64,000 nucleotides of DNA from Vicugna pacos (lineage: Eukaryota > Chordata > Mammalia > Artiodactyla > Camelidae): positions 22,970,001-23,034,000 of the forward strand of contig NC_133006.1 of assembly GCF_048564905.1 (NCBI RefSeq), written 5' to 3'. Every line of letters begins with the position of its first letter. Position 1 is the first letter of the stretch. Shown one piece after another: positions 1-12,640 of this stretch. The position numbers and the translations under genes were made by a program. The notes beneath the pieces are model-generated. The model saw only the letters and a list, made by a program, of their open reading frames with translations. It was not told the origin of the DNA and ran no database searches.

Positions 1-1150
1 TAGTTGTATACTTCATGTGTAGAAATTATCTTTGGTAACTGCAAGAATTTTCTTCTGTCTTATTCAGGCAGCCTATGCCATTGCTTATAGCAAATGCTGC
101 CAATGGCATCATACAGACCTAGACTCTCTGAAGTCAATTCTATGTTCCACATCCCACATGCAAGGTCATCCCACTGTCCCTTTGAATTTTATATACCAAG
201 ACTTATCATCTCTGCATCCTGATTTATTTGCCAAAATCATTTTTTTCCATGATATCTGGTTTGTGTTGTTGGGTATCAAGAGCATGTAGTATATAGTGCT
301 TTGAACAGGGCTCTTGCCAATTTAGGAGGGGAAAAAAACTTAAGTGTATTGTAATTTTTAAGTGAATATGTCTTGGTTTATGGCATTATTCATTTACTAT
401 AAGGGAGCTACACAGATGAAGCAAAGATGCATACTTCTAAAACTGAGGATTTTTTTATTAATAAGAAAAGTGAAGAAAGTATTTAAGATAAGGATATAAT
501 TTGCCCATACATTAATCCCAGGGCTTTTGGGTGGGCCGTAGTGTCAGATTACGTATGATTAAAGAGTGACATTGATATACATTCTTCTATATAAGTAGTT
601 TGTGGTAGTTGAAAATAAGTAGAAGAAATATGCTGATAAAATTATGAGATATATTTGGAATATGGTTTAGGAGTGTGACTGGGAGTTCTCGCAAATCCTT
701 CAGATAGTGAATATGATGATCCAGAAAGTCTATTTAAAGTGTGTTAGAAAATTTTGGCAGACCCCATTAGCTGTGCACTCCAAGTTCATCTCAATTGCTA
801 ATTTCTCCTCACTTACGCGCACAACCAGGGGGTTTTTTAGAGGGAAGAAGGTGGGCAGGGATTCATTTTAAAAGTTAACTCAATTTCTACAGAAGTTATA
901 TCAACTGATTTATGTGTGGAAGGTTGTAGGAGCTGACAGGTCCCCAAACCAAGATTAACTTGCCTCCTTCACTGCTGATTCACCAGCTTTGAACTCACTT
1001 AACTGGCTACACAGCAGAAGCTAGTTAAGAGTGTGGAGATATAACAGAAGCAAGAATGGTTAAGGAAACATAAATGGATCGTTCACTTTATCTGCGGTGG
1101 CTATAAATGATGCATCTATTTTATAAGTATCCTTTCAACAATTCAAAACC
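1..1150. other. Non-coding stretch, nothing recognised
   Basis: AT-rich sequence without an exon-like open frame, splice-flanked micro-exon or repeat I can name. It is probably intron or upstream flank of the butyrophilin-like gene whose transmembrane exon lies at 12992-13102. No immunoglobulin-domain exon (paired Cys with central Trp, phase 1-1) was found here. Confidence 0.4.
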
Positions 1151-1154
1151 AAAA

Positions 1155-1375
1155 CCAAAACTAATATTTATTGAGTGTTTTCACAATGCCAAGTTGACAT
1201 TATATTAAGTTCTATGTACAATATCTCTCTCAAGCTTTACAATACTTTGTGAATATGGCATTATTCCCATTTTATAGATGAGGAAAGTGACACTGAAAAT
1301 GGATAAATTGGAAAATGGTGACTCTAGACTAGCTCTAACCTGTTTAGTTTCGGCATCATCATCTACTACAGAGAA
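1155..1375 (-). repeat. MIR SINE, antisense
   Basis: The run 'aatatttattgagtgttttc' followed later by 'cccattttatagatgagg' and a diverged gag/gac tail is the reverse-complement layout of the old mammalian MIR element. Divergence is high, as expected for this age. Ends are approximate. Confidence 0.7.
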
Positions 1376-2690
1376 GGGTTCAGGGCATAGCACATGCAGC
1401 TGTCCTGACACTAGTAAATCCAAATAAGAGGGTGCAGTGCAGAAATACATTCCTTGGCCATTGCCATGGAAACCCCCTTGACTGCAGTTCTCTTCATGGG
1501 GTGACTTATCTCATAACCATCTATTGCACTGACCCCCTCTCAAACTCAAACACTCCCTATGGACTATTAAAAACAAAACATAACCAAATAAATCTCAAGT
1601 CACCTCTTATTGAGTGACTAGCGACTGAGGCTACATTTTTCAAAACCACAAAGGATAAGATCAAGCTATTTGTTTTGGAGGTTTAAAAATTGGTTCTACA
1701 TTCACTACCCTAAATGTATCAGATCTAAGCCATTCCTAGCTTGGCTGGAATTATGAGAAATTTTTCTTTTTCCTTTCACTTTTTTCTTTAAATAAAATGC
1801 CTCTGTGAGCTCACAGACAGATACACAAGGGATATCTAAAATGATCAGCACCTTGCATTTCATACCACAAAATACTCACTTGGGCAAGATTAGTTCAACA
1901 GCAGGAGGAAATTCCAACCTTTAAAATCCCACAGTTCTGACATAGAGATAAAATTTTAATGGTTATCAATAGATCTGAGATTATGGGAAGGTCTTGCTAA
2001 AGGTTATAAATTGAGATGAAAAGCTAGATATCCCAGTATCCTAAGGTTGTACAGAATATTTTGTTAGAAACAATGAAGATAGCAGGAAAGATCTGTGAAA
2101 ATCAGGTAAGCAAGAAGAGTTCTGACCAGAAGATTCTCTAGAGTTGATTCATGAAATAACATAGAATGACAGGTAGAGCTCGCTATCCAACTTTATGCAA
2201 AATGACACAGAAAAAGATGAAATAGACTAGTTAATATAACAGATACAGGGAACTTTGGACTAGCTTCTCTACATTTATAATACAGCAATAAATTTTATTA
2301 GGTGTAATCACAGAGTAATGACCCTCAATTTCTTCACAAGTTAGCTCATATTCTTGTAATCTCGTTTCAAAGATCACTCTTGCCTTTATGTATTCTTTGA
2401 AGTCAGAGTATTTAGAGAATAAGGAAAATGAAATACTGAATCCAAGATGAAATCAAAGGACTCTGCCCTACCTTTACTCAAAGACCAATTATACATTAAC
2501 TACCCTCATGATTTTTAGAGACATATAACACATTTTTGGGTGAGGCACCACAGTATCTTTATACCCATTAACATACTGATATGGATCAAGAACACTCAAT
2601 TAATGGTGGTTGAAACTCTTAACAAGAATAACAGAGTTCAGAATATTTCTGGCTGGTTGGTAAGAAGGTCCTTGAATGCACTCCCTTTCA
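1376..2690. other. Non-coding stretch, nothing recognised
   Basis: Unassigned AT-rich sequence. Short open frames here have no splice context or recognisable protein similarity. Confidence 0.35.
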
Positions 2691-2693
2691 CCT

Positions 2694-3242
2694 CACCTTG
2701 ACCTGAGGGCCCAGCAGGAGCTGACAGATAAGGGACAGGAGGCATGGAGATGTCATCCCAGCACTGTGATTCTTAATCCTGGGTGTGAAAGAATAGAAAA
2801 CTAACAAGATGGCTCTTGAGATGTTCAGGCCTGTACTTCTAGCTAAACTGATCTTATGACTAACACACTCCCCTCCCTGTGCCCTCTTAGAGTAACTTAT
2901 CCTTTTACCCTACAGGTCTTGAAAGAAGGTCATGGACTAACCCTCAAGAAAATGGGCAGACCCTTCTAAACCTCCATAACAACAGTAAGTTCTTACCAAG
3001 ATGAAGAGAATGTAACACCCTGTAAAACATCCTGATCATTATCACCTTTTCTGTTCAATCCAATTTTTCTATAAAACGTCAAGACCCCAACCCCAAGATG
3101 GGCTCACAGTCTCTAAGGCATTAGCCTGCTATGACTCCCTTTGCCTGGCAAAGCAATAAAGCTGTTCTTTTCTATCTTCCCCAAACTCTGCCTCCAACTC
3201 TCAATTTGGCTATTGGGGTACAGAGGCCAGCTTTTCGGCAAC
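2694..3242 (+). repeat. Solitary LTR-like fossil of an endogenous retrovirus (ERV1/gamma type suspected)
   Basis: This is a locally GC-richer block with a polyadenylation signal (aataaag near 3155), followed by a short R/U5-like tail with 'cttccccaaactctgcctcc' and ending in a CA dinucleotide. That is the layout of a retroviral LTR on the + strand. No internal gag, pol or env region follows, so it would be a solitary LTR. I could not find a clean target-site duplication, and both ends are approximate. The family is inferred from general character only. Confidence 0.5.
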
Positions 3243-3440
3243 AGGTGCACAGTATAATCACTTGGGAAGATATTTAAAATTACTGATTCATAGCCCTATG
3301 TTGTCTTCCTTCCTTCCACCCTCAAACAATTTCTGTTTGATTAGTCTGAGGTGGGATCGTGGAGATGGTATTTTTTAGAAAGCTCTTAGTGACTCTAATG
3401 GGTAACTGGAGTTGAGATATGTTGATCTAGAAACAGGGTT
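3243..3440 (+). mobile_element. MER5A-like hAT (Charlie) DNA transposon remnant
   Basis: 'aatcacttgggaagatattt', 'actgattcatagccc', 'tctgtttgattagtctgaggtggg' and 'ggtattttttagaaagctc' follow the order of the MER5A consensus as I remember it. It abuts the LTR-like block directly, so the LTR may have inserted at or into its 5' end. Confidence 0.65.
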
Positions 3441-3775
3441 AATATTTCAAAACAGGTGAGTAGCCAAATGGGCTTTGACACCACACGTGATTGTGCTGTA
3501 TTGCTCAGAATATGTGTTTCTCAGCAATAACAGTGAAGATTGATACAAGGCTGGTTGGCTGGGCAAAAATGAGAAGATTTTTGTATCTTCACTAAGCGTG
3601 GTTTAAGATTACTTTTACACTTTTTGATGGCTGTGAAAGGGGAGAATTGCCCAGTTATTTCCCTAATCCCATTCCCTCCACTTGTCTTCTCATGCCACCC
3701 AAGGTGAATAAGAGATGCTATGAATTGGTCCAGTTCTAGAACATACAGATGACTAACAGGCATGTGTAAAGAAAT
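3441..3775. other. Non-coding stretch, nothing recognised
   Basis: No splice-flanked exon or nameable repeat seen. Confidence 0.3.
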
Positions 3776-4560
3776 CCAGCATGACTAATTATTAGAGAAA
3801 TGCAAATCAAAACCTCAGTGAGATGTCACCTCACAGCTGTTAGAATGTCTATCATCAAAAAGTCAAATGTTACACAAAATGTTATGATAACTCAGAGAGA
3901 AAATGTGACAATGAGTGTGTATATGTTCATGAATGACTGAAAAATTGTGCTGAACACTGGAATTGGACACAACATTGTAAAATGATTATACATCAATAAA
4001 AAATGTTAAAAAAGTCAAATGTTGGCAAAGATGTGAAGAAAAGAGAACCCACGTATACTGTTGGTGGGAATGCAAACTGGTGCAGCCACTATGGAAAATA
4101 GTATGGAGAGTCCTCAAAAAATGAAAAATAATTCATTTTATTACTAACTAACCTGGTTATGATATTTACCCAAGCAAAATGAAAACAAATATCCACAAAG
4201 AGTTGCACAGCAATGCAGATGCAGTTATTCATAAATGCCCCAAACTGGAAACAAAACAAATGCCCATGAATAGGTAAAGGTTTAAGCAAATTGTTTATAT
4301 AATGGTCATATATTTACATAATGGAATATTACTGACCAATAAAAGAAACAAATTTCTGATAGAAACAACATTACACCAGAAAATTATGATGGAAGAAACT
4401 AGAACAATATTTGCCTTAAGTTGGAGGAGGGGACTGAAAAGGGGCATAAGGAAACTTTCTGGGATGACCAAAATTCTAATCCTTTATTGAGTTGATGGAA
4501 ACACAGTGGTATATATTTGCCAAAATTCAAAAATCTATGAATATTATTCTAAGTGTAAAC
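3776..4560 (+). mobile_element. L1 LINE 3' ORF2 fragment, sense, interrupted
   Basis: This piece reads like the end of L1 ORF2: 'agagaaatgcaaatcaaaac', 'tgttggtgggaatgcaaact', 'tggaaaatagtatggagag' and then decayed 3' sequence. It is truncated at its 5' end and open only in short pieces. It is split by a short L1-3'-end insertion at 3872-4008. Confidence 0.8.
3872..4008 (+). mobile_element. Short L1 3'-end element (about 140 bp) with target-site duplication
   Basis: The insert carries 'tgactgaaaaattgtgctga', 'gacacaacattgtaaaatga' and 'tcaataaaaaatgtt', the typical 3' end of cetartiodactyl L1. It is flanked by direct repeats of 'aaaagtcaaatgtt' ending at 3871 and 4023, which mark it as a separate target-primed insertion into the older L1. 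Confidence 0.8.
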
Positions 4561-4639
4561 TAAATCAATAAAATTAAAATAAGTAAGAACTGAAAGCCGT
4601 CCAAAAAGAGAGAAGCAGTATTGTTATTATTTAAAGATA

Positions 4640-5380
4640 AGATCTTAAACAGAGAAAATACTAAAGACTCAACCAAAAAACGATTGAAATTAATCAATGA
4701 ATTCAGTAAAGCTGCAGGATATAAAGTCAATATACAAAAATCAGTTGTGTTTTCATACACTAGCATAGAAATACCTGAGAAAGAAATAAAATAATTTCAT
4801 TCACAATAGTATCAAAAAAGTAAATAAAATACTTATGGAAAAATTACCAAAAGTGAAAGATCTATGATCTGTCCAATGAAAAGAGTAATATTTTAATAAA
4901 ATATATTGAAGAAGGTACCAAAAAATGGAAAGATTTTCCATGGACTAGAAGAATTAATATTGCGAAAATGTTCATACAACCCAAAGCCAAGAATAAAATC
5001 AATACGCAATCTATATCAAAATTCTAATAGAAATTTTTACGGAAATAAGACCAAAAACTCCTAAATTGGTATAGAACTGCAAAAGGGCCTGAATAGCTAA
5101 ACAGTTCTGGGAGAGAAGAACAAAGCCAAAGTTATCCCATATTTTGATTTCAAACTAAGCTACGAACTTATAGTAATTAAATCAATATGGTACTCGCATA
5201 AAAATAAACACATAGACCAATGGAACAGAATTGAGAGTCTAGAAATAAACCTCTGCCTATGCGGTCAACTAATACTTGCTAAACGAGCCAAGTATACCCA
5301 GTAGCAAAAGGATAGTCTCTTAAATAATTGGAGTTGAGAAAACAGTATAATCACATGCAAAAATATGAAATGGACCCCTA
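4640..5380 (+). mobile_element. L1 LINE ORF2 fragment, sense
   Basis: 'aatgaattcagtaaagctgc', 'ggatataaagtcaatataca' and 'attcacaatagtatcaaaaa' are diagnostic of the L1 ORF2 reverse-transcriptase region. It is heavily decayed and belongs to an insertion older than the one before it. Confidence 0.75.
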
Positions 5381-6043
5381 TCTTTCATCTCTCACAAATT
5401 GTTATTTTTCCTTTTCGCTTTTTGGTCCTCCCTCTAAACCCTCTTTCATTTGACCACCCTTCCCACTTCCCAACTCCTCTTTTCTTCTTTCCATTTCCAT
5501 AGATAACTCTACTTATTATTTTGTTTTGTGTGTGCCAGAATTTTCATGTTCTCATTTTAAGGGTACAAACTATTTATATCCAACAGAATTATATAAGAAA
5601 AGAACACATTTCTAAAGAAAAATCCCTTCTCCCTCAGAAATCCATTATATGACCTTGATATATTTTATCTTGTAAATAAGAAGTAGCATTCCTGTTTTCC
5701 AGGAAGAGAGCAAAAAAAAAAAAAAAAAAGCAAGCGAAATACAGTGAAAGAGAGAGAGAAGAGAGGCTGTAACTTCTAATTAGACACAGTCCATTTAACA
5801 TGACACCGTAAAAGTGTAAAAAAGAGCATTAAATATGATCACAACTACTCATTTTTAACGTCCTTGAGAACAGGTGGAAGCCGGTGCGGATTACAGGAAG
5901 ATGGAGAAAAGAGAAACAGATTAAGAACAGTAGATGAGCACTTTTTACTCATCTTTCATTAAATAGAAAGTCTTTACTGAAAACTATCATTTTCAAATGA
6001 CTGTACTAAAGCAGGCACTGTAAAATTCACTGAAGTTAGAATA
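5381..6043. other. Non-coding stretch with a short A-tract
   Basis: Pyrimidine-rich, then purine-rich sequence with an A-run at about 5713-5729. No gene or named repeat seen. Confidence 0.35.
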
Positions 6044-6530
6044 GAAGCATACTTGGTTTTATTATGCTTTGCATTATTGTGCTTCGCAGATACTGAGATT
6101 TTTACAAATTGAAGTTTGTGACAATCCTGCATGGAGTAAGTCTTTCAGTGCCATTTTTCCAATAGCATTTGCTCATTTCATGTCTCTGTGTCACATTTGG
6201 TAATTCTTACAATATTTCGAACTTGTTCATTATTATGTTTGTTTGGGTGATCTGTGATCAGTGATCTTTGATGCTACTATTGCAAAAAGACTCAGATTTG
6301 CTTAAGGCTCAGATGATGGCTAATATATTTTAGCAATAAAGTATTTTTAACTTAAGATATGTACTTTTTAAAGACATAATCCTATTTCATACTTAATAGA
6401 CTACAGTATAGTGCAAACATAACTTTTAATGCACTAGAAAATCAAAAAAATTTGTATGACTAGCTTTATTGCAATATTTGCTTCATTGAGGTTGTCTGAG
6501 GTTGAACCCTCAATACCTGAGATACACTTG
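6044..6530. mobile_element. Tigger1-like (Tc1/mariner, pogo group) non-autonomous DNA transposon
   Basis: Diverged terminal inverted repeats pair 'gaagcatacttggttttatt' at the left with 'cctgagatacacttg' at the right, and TA dinucleotides flank both ends (6042-6043 and 6531-6532). Internal sequence ('gtgatctgtgatcagtgatc', 'aatagactacagtatagtgc') matches Tigger1-derived elements from memory. It has no transposase frame. Confidence 0.75.
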
Positions 6531-6889
6531 TAGTGCCAAGAACACTAGGGAAATGCTAATAAACAATTATACCTGATATAATAACCATATAATTCTACTA
6601 AAAATACGAATACACATATTACTATGTGACATCATTTTGTGTTTGGTCCCCTTTATACTAATTTGCCTTCCAAACATGACTGTGATTGACCTGAAAGAAA
6701 AGCAAGGACTTGAATTCTGGACCTTCGAGTCTTTTCTTCGTGAAAGTAGAAGCCTCAGAAGGCAAGGGAGTTAGCCAGATGTGAAAAACAGAGTAAGGCT
6801 GTAAAATGTTGGTTTATCTATTCTGAAGTTTATTGGAGGTTCTCACTAGAGCAGAAAACCAAGAAAAATAGTAACATTTAAAGTTAACT

Positions 6890-7440
6890 AATCAATTTAA
6901 AAATTGCATTAATTCAAATTTTATACAGGCTCTGTGGATACTGAGCAGGAAAGAAAGTAGACAAAAATTCCCACTTTAAGGGAGTTTATATTCTTGTGAA
7001 GGGAGATAATAAACATTAAATAAGTTAAATATGGAGAGTATTAACTGGGGATAAACGCTAAGGAGAAGATAGAATAGCAATGGTATGTGTGGACTGAAGG
7101 AGAGTGGTGACATTGGACAGTTTGTCCAGGGAAAGTCTCACTGCAAAGGTGAATAAAGACCTGAAAGAGTGAAGGGGAGATATTTGTGGGAGTATCTGGA
7201 GGAAGAGTTTCCCAGGCAGAGGAAAGTGTAAGAGTGTAAGCACAAAGCAAAGATACTGAAATATTGAAAAAATTAGAGCAAGTGATCAAATGGCTGTGGG
7301 AAGAGGGCAGAGGTGGAGTCCCAGGGACTTCACTGAAGAGCCTAGTTGAGGATTAGAGATACAAAGAGAACCCATGGCAGAGTCTAGGTGCAACTGAATT
7401 TGGACTGCTGAAGAAAACTCTTGAGGCAAGGAGACTGGAA
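6890..7440 (+). repeat. Ancient interspersed repeat, family not assigned
   Basis: The motif series around 6960-7260 ('gagtttatattcttgtgaag', 'ataaacattaaataagttaa', 'aaggtgaataaagacctgaa', 'ggaagagtttcccaggcaga') recurs widely in mammalian genomes as an old repeat. I recognise the pattern but not the family name with certainty. The minus-strand open frames across it are incidental. Confidence 0.45.
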
Positions 7441-8830
7441 TCAGTGGATAAAATTTGGAGAAAAAAGAAGAGGAACCTACTCTGCAAAAACCCTGGCTCA
7501 GTTTTATTGGTCTATATAAATTATCAAGTCAACAAAAAATGTCTTCCTCTTTCGGTACTAGACACTCTAAGGTTGTTTTGCACGAAGAGAAATTTAAAAA
7601 AAAACAACCTTAATTTCCCATTTATCAATGGATTTTCTGTGTATTTGTAATTATTGGTGCATTTATTCAAATAATCAAATGAACAACTGCAACTAAAGTA
7701 TTGTTTTAATCCCAAAGGACCAGAGTCCAGAGTCTCCTGCCCTGTTTCTTACTAATTCCGTACTCCGCCTTGCTACAGCGCTCAGGAGCGAGAAACCTGA
7801 TTCACGTGGCTGAAACTTCTCTGTGATTCAGGGATATTGCCCTGGCTTGTGTAATATCTTCCCCTGTGTTTGTAGAGGGAACACAAAGACATTTCAAAAT
7901 CCTGCCAACACAACTCAGAAACAAGTTGGGAATTTTCTTTGTGCCACGAGTAACAGACGTAAAACTATTTGCTTCCTAAAATGGTGATTTACCCAATAGA
8001 TCACCATATAAAATTATATATGAAGAATGAGAATTATGAAGGTGAGTTTTATTTTTTGATACTACTGTGTGTGTGTCTGTGTGTGTGTGTGAAAGAGAAA
8101 GAGAAAAGGAAAGAGAGAGAGTGCTTATATGTCTAACGCTTCTAAGAAAAGTATTTGAGTCACAAACATAGAGTAGACCTCAGGGTACAAGGCATAAGAC
8201 TTGGATCTTTTACTTTCTCAGATCTGTTCAACCTGACTTCCATGTACCCTTTTCTATACGTCACTAGAACGTCATTTATTTCAAATATATAACTAGAAAT
8301 TAGCAATTAATAAGTGTGATATATGAATTCTAAAGTCATGAAAAATTACCTTATAGGACTGAAAACCAACATTCTCATACTGGCCACTCTGTGTAATAAT
8401 GAAATAAAGGCTTCTTTTAAGGAACATGTTGTTGTGGAATTCCAAGGTGCTTTTAATATTCATGATGAATACATTTTAATGTGCAGTAGTTGCATTTTAG
8501 GAGTAGAGATTCAACCTATAGTGGTCAATATTCTAATTCACAGTAAGTCCTGAAAAAAATTGATATATAATGAGACTGTGGGTAAGTAATTAACCTTCTC
8601 TGATTGGAAAAATGAACAATCAAGGACAACTCATGAACAGAGATTAGAAAAAAGTTATTTCTGGCCATCAGTGGGGTATCATTCAAATTATCCTAACATA
8701 AAGATTTATATTATGTTCTAAAAACATTTCATGCAAGAATATGGCATTGGACTACTTTGATGTTAACTTTAAGCATTTAATTGAGTTGCAATATTTAATG
8801 AGCATCTTTTTGTTGCTGTTATCTTTTCAG
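7441..8830. other. Non-coding stretch with a short GT/GA microsatellite
   Basis: A (TG)n tract at about 8066-8092 runs into a GA-rich stretch. 7740-7950 is slightly GC-richer with no exon signature. Read as intron of the butyrophilin-like gene. Confidence 0.4.
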
Positions 8831-8851
8831 TAGAATCGTTGAAGTGTGCAG
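8831..8851 (+). CDS. Micro-exon 21 bp, heptad VESLKCA, before the membrane exon
   Basis: A polypyrimidine acceptor (gttatcttttcag) precedes 21 bases followed by gtaagt. Read in phase 1 with a G from the previous exon it gives VESLKCA. It lies upstream of the transmembrane exon, so in a standard order it would encode extracellular stalk. The Cys could form a disulfide between chains (inference). Human BTN genes as I remember them have no heptad exon on this side, so it could also follow another, unseen membrane exon. Confidence 0.6.
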
Positions 8852-10240
8852 GTAAGTTTCCTCTGTGTTTTCTTATGTACAAGACCATATATTATGCAGA
8901 AATATTTTTGCTATTATTGACTAATCTTTTTAGAATCTAAAATTATGCAAATATAACAGGAAAAAGTGTAATTTGTTATGTTTTCTCCATCAGTGATAAT
9001 TATATACAATTTTTAAAATTTAACACAATTTTTCTCATTGCCTTACTTATGATTATATATATATATATGTCATATAGATAAAAGATTAATTTCAAAGCAA
9101 TATTCAGTAGTGGAAAAATATGAGGATAAAAAAGTGACAGAGATTGAGTCATATGGACAGAAGTGGCTGTAGGAAACAATGTTGTTATAGAAATAAAAAT
9201 TAATTTATATTCAAAATGAATGAAGTGGTACATATTATCCATGCTGTAGAAAATTGAAGAACATTTATTGAAAAATGAGCAGCTGATTTAGTAATAAGTC
9301 ATTGCTGTTGATCATTGCCAATGAATTTACAGTGTAATACTAGGAGAAAAAGTGTAATTGTACATGATAGATAAGACAAAGGCAGGTGATCTGGTCACTT
9401 TCTGAGGAAGAAGATTGGATGCAAGAACAAAGGTACCAATAGATATGACCATTTACCTAGAAATGGACCAAAACTTCCTGCTTGAACAGTACCAATAGTA
9501 ATTATGTAAATAAGTCCAATTCTCTCAGGCATTTGAGAGAGAAGTAGAGAACTGCAGGTCCCTAGCAAGAAGATGATAATATAAACAAAAAGAAGTGAGA
9601 ATATAATTGAGTCACATTATAGCCAGTTCAATTAAGTAAAGATGGGTTTATCTCAGTTACTTAAACTCTTGCAAATTTTGGAATTTATCTCAATTATTTA
9701 AATAATTATTTAAGAAAACACCAAATAAATAATCTGAATGACATGTAAGACCATATTATTACCTTCAAATGCACTTTCTGAAAAAAATTTTAATATGTAA
9801 AATTTACATTTGGAATGAATGATTTTTTCATAAAATTTTTAAAGATTATGCTCCATTTACAGTTAGTTATTATAAACTATTGGCTGTATTCCCCACACTG
9901 TATAATACATCCTTGTAGCCTGTCTTACACCCAGTAATTTGTACCTCCTACTCCCTCCCCCTATTTTTCCCCTCCCCCCTGTAAAAATTGTATTAAAAAA
10001 ATGAATGAATGAGTTTTTTTCATGTAGGCTTTCAAAGTTAAGATCAGACTCAAAGATGAAAAAAGATGTTTCCTGTTTGTTGTTCACTTCTCAGATTCCT
10101 GCTTTTTGCATTAAAATTTGATTCTCTTGGATGTGATTCTGTCTCTGCATATAGTGATGCATGTACCTCATCAAATAAAATTCAGATTTCATCTTACATA
10201 TTATTTTAAAGTAATGATATGTACTCATTTTGATTTCTAG
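8852..10240. other. Intron with AT repeat and an old L1 3' remnant
   Basis: There is a short (TA)n tract at about 9053-9068. At 9845-10000 a decayed antisense segment ('ccagtaatttgtacctccta') resembles L1 3' sequence. The rest is unassigned. Confidence 0.45.
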
Positions 10241-10261
10241 GAAATCAAATGGAAAAGACAG
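10241..10261 (+). CDS. Micro-exon 21 bp, heptad GNQMEKT, before the membrane exon
   Basis: The acceptor ttttgatttctag is followed by 21 bases and a strong donor (gtgagt). Phase 1 reading gives GNQMEKT. Spliced to 12992 it joins in frame (next residues GSHLKTDD). Together with 8831-8851 it forms a two-heptad segment on the extracellular side of the membrane exon, if the exon order is as drawn. Confidence 0.6.
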
Positions 10262-10429
10262 GTGAGTCCTTCTATTACTCTTAATACAAAATTCTGTTGC
10301 ATTCTTAGTCAAATTTAAATCTTGAGGTAACTCATCTCTTAAGCTCTATTAGTTTTCAGTTAGATGTTTTAAGTAATTAAGTGAAACACACACAATTGAA
10401 ATATTTAAGTGTATTATTTTTTACTATAT

Positions 10430-11790
10430 ATTTTTAACTGAGGTATATTTTTAATTTTTTACTATATGTCTTTAATTGAGGTTTAACTGAGGTATATATT
10501 TTTAATTGATTTATAATATAGTAGTTTCAAATATACAACATATTGATTTGACATTTTTATAGATTTTACTCCATTTAAATTATTATATAATATTGGCTAT
10601 ATTCCCTGAGCTGTGCATTACATTCTTGTATCTTATCTATTTTATACCTGGTAGTTTGTACCTCTTAATCCCCTTCCCCTATCTGCCCTCTTCCCCCAAC
10701 TTTCTTCCCACTTATAACCGCTAGTTTATTCTCTGCATCTGTGTCTGTTTCTCTTTTGTTATATCTGTTTTGTTTTTTAGATTCTACATAAAAGGGAAAA
10801 TATACAGTATTTTTATTTCTGTAACTTATTTCACTAAGCAGAATACCATGTTGTTGCAAATGGAAAAATTTCATTCTTTTTTATGGCTGAAAATATTCCA
10901 TACACATGTATGTATGTGTATATATACTTATATACATACATCTCTATATGTTTATAAATATGCACCTTCTTTATTCATTCATTTGTTGATGGACACTTAG
11001 GTTGCTTCCATATCTTGGTTATTGTAAATAATGATGCTGTGAATACTGGGGAAGGCGTATAACATTAGTGTTTTCATTTTATTTGGATACATACCCAGGA
11101 GTAAAATTGCTGGATCATATGGTGATTCTATTTCTGTTTTTGAGGACCCTCCATAATGCTTTCCATAGTAGCTGTACCAATTTACATTTTCACCAGCAGT
11201 GTATTGTATTTCCCTTTTCTCCACATCATCGTCAAAATTTATTATTTGTTGTCTTTTTGATGATAGCCATTCTAACAGGTGTGAGGTTTTGTGGTTTTGA
11301 TTTGCATTTTCCTCATGATTAGTGATGTTAGCATCTTTTCACGTGCCTGTTGGCCATCTGTATGTCTTCTTTGAAAACAATGCCTACTTAAGTCCTCTGC
11401 GCATTTTTAATCAGGTTGGTTTTTTTTTGATGTTGAGTTGTGTTTGTTTTTTGATGTTGAGCTGTTTATGTATTTTGGATATTAACACCTTATCAGTCAT
11501 ATCATTAGTAAATATTTTCTCCCATTCAGTAGGTTGTCTTTTCATTTTGTCAATGATTTACTTTGCTGTGCAAAAGCTTTTAAGTCTAATTAGGTCCCAT
11601 TTGTTTATTTTTGCTTTTATTTCCTTTGCTTTGGGAGACAGATCCAGAAAAAATATTGCTATGATTTATATCAAAGAGGGTTCTGCCTATGTTTTCTTCT
11701 AGCAGTTTCATGGTTTCTGGTCTTATTTTTAGGTCTTTAACCCAGTTTAAGTTTATTTTTGTATATGGTGTGAGAAAATATTCTAATTTT
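10430..11790 (-). mobile_element. L1 LINE 3' end, antisense
   Basis: The reverse complement reads as L1 3'UTR and ORF2 C-terminal part. On the + strand the marks are 'ttctacataaaagggaaaat', 'atgttgttgcaaatggaaaa', 'tatggctgaaaatattccat', 'tcaccagcagtgtattgtat' and 'aattaggtcccatttgttta'. Frames are broken throughout. Confidence 0.85.
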
Positions 11791-12060
11791 ATTCTTTTAC
11801 TGAGCAGGAGTGAAAGTTCCAGCTCTCCACTTTGCCTTCATTGACACCAACCAGAAGGGGAAAGGGTACATTGTTAGTTAAGTGAAGGTGAATGTGTAGG
11901 CTCCTCAGTCTTTGCTGAATAGTGGGAGTGGGGACCCAGTTTCCTCTGTGGTGCTGGGTTGCAGTAGGGGGGTTATTGTCTAAAAGTTTTTGTTTTGTGA
12001 GACTCCCCTTTCTTGGCCTTTTGACCACAAAGAGCAGGTTTCCTTTGGGAATTAATTTTA
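11791..12060. other. Unassigned GC-richer block
   Basis: The block holds 'agtgaaggtgaatgtgtagg' and 'gtggtgctgggttgcagtag'. It may be further L1-linked or LTR-like sequence. No exon signature. Confidence 0.25.
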
Positions 12061-12289
12061 AATTCTGTAATTTTTCTTATAGTTGCCTTACTGTAATCTG
12101 AAAGTATTGTGATGATAATGCCAACATCTATTGTTGTTTTTTAGCACAGCTACAGTATCACTGCATAATAAATAAATATAATTCAATAATAAAATAATCC
12201 ACACTCCAATATACCTTAAAATATTTTATTCAAAGTCTACTTTTTTTCCCCCTTTACTTGTTTTGACATGATTGGCATTCCCTGGTAAT

Positions 12290-12640
12290 AAAACAAAGAT
12301 ATAAAATGAAGTGTTGCCATGCTGTGATAGTCCAGCCACTCACAATGATATTGAATTACAACTGTGCCACTGTGCTACAATCTTGATGCAACTACTCATC
12401 TCTGTTATTGTAGTGAAAAAACAGCCATAGACCACATGTACATGAATAATCATAGCTGAATTCAAAGGACAGCAAAGTTTGAATTTATTTTTGTGTCACA
12501 AATACTATTCTTTTCATTTTTTCAATGATCCAAAAATGTGAAATCCATTCAAAATCACAAGCCTTCCAAAAATATATGTCAGACTTGATTTGGCCTGTGG
12601 GCCATGGTCAGCCAACCTGCCTTACAACATGTTTAGTTTC
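12290..12640 (-). mobile_element. hAT-type DNA transposon remnant, antisense
   Basis: It contains 'gcaactactcatctctgtta', 'acagccatagaccacatgta' and, at the right end, 'tttggcctgtgggccatggt' with 'agccaacc'. This is the same family as the element at 24972-25185. The latter resembles hAT-Charlie-group elements ending in 'ggcccgcgggcc...gccgacccctg'. The exact family name is not certain. Confidence 0.6.

Noticed and set aside
2081-2105. Segment before gtaagc that looks like an exon end
   Set aside because: No pyrimidine tract upstream and no consistent phase.
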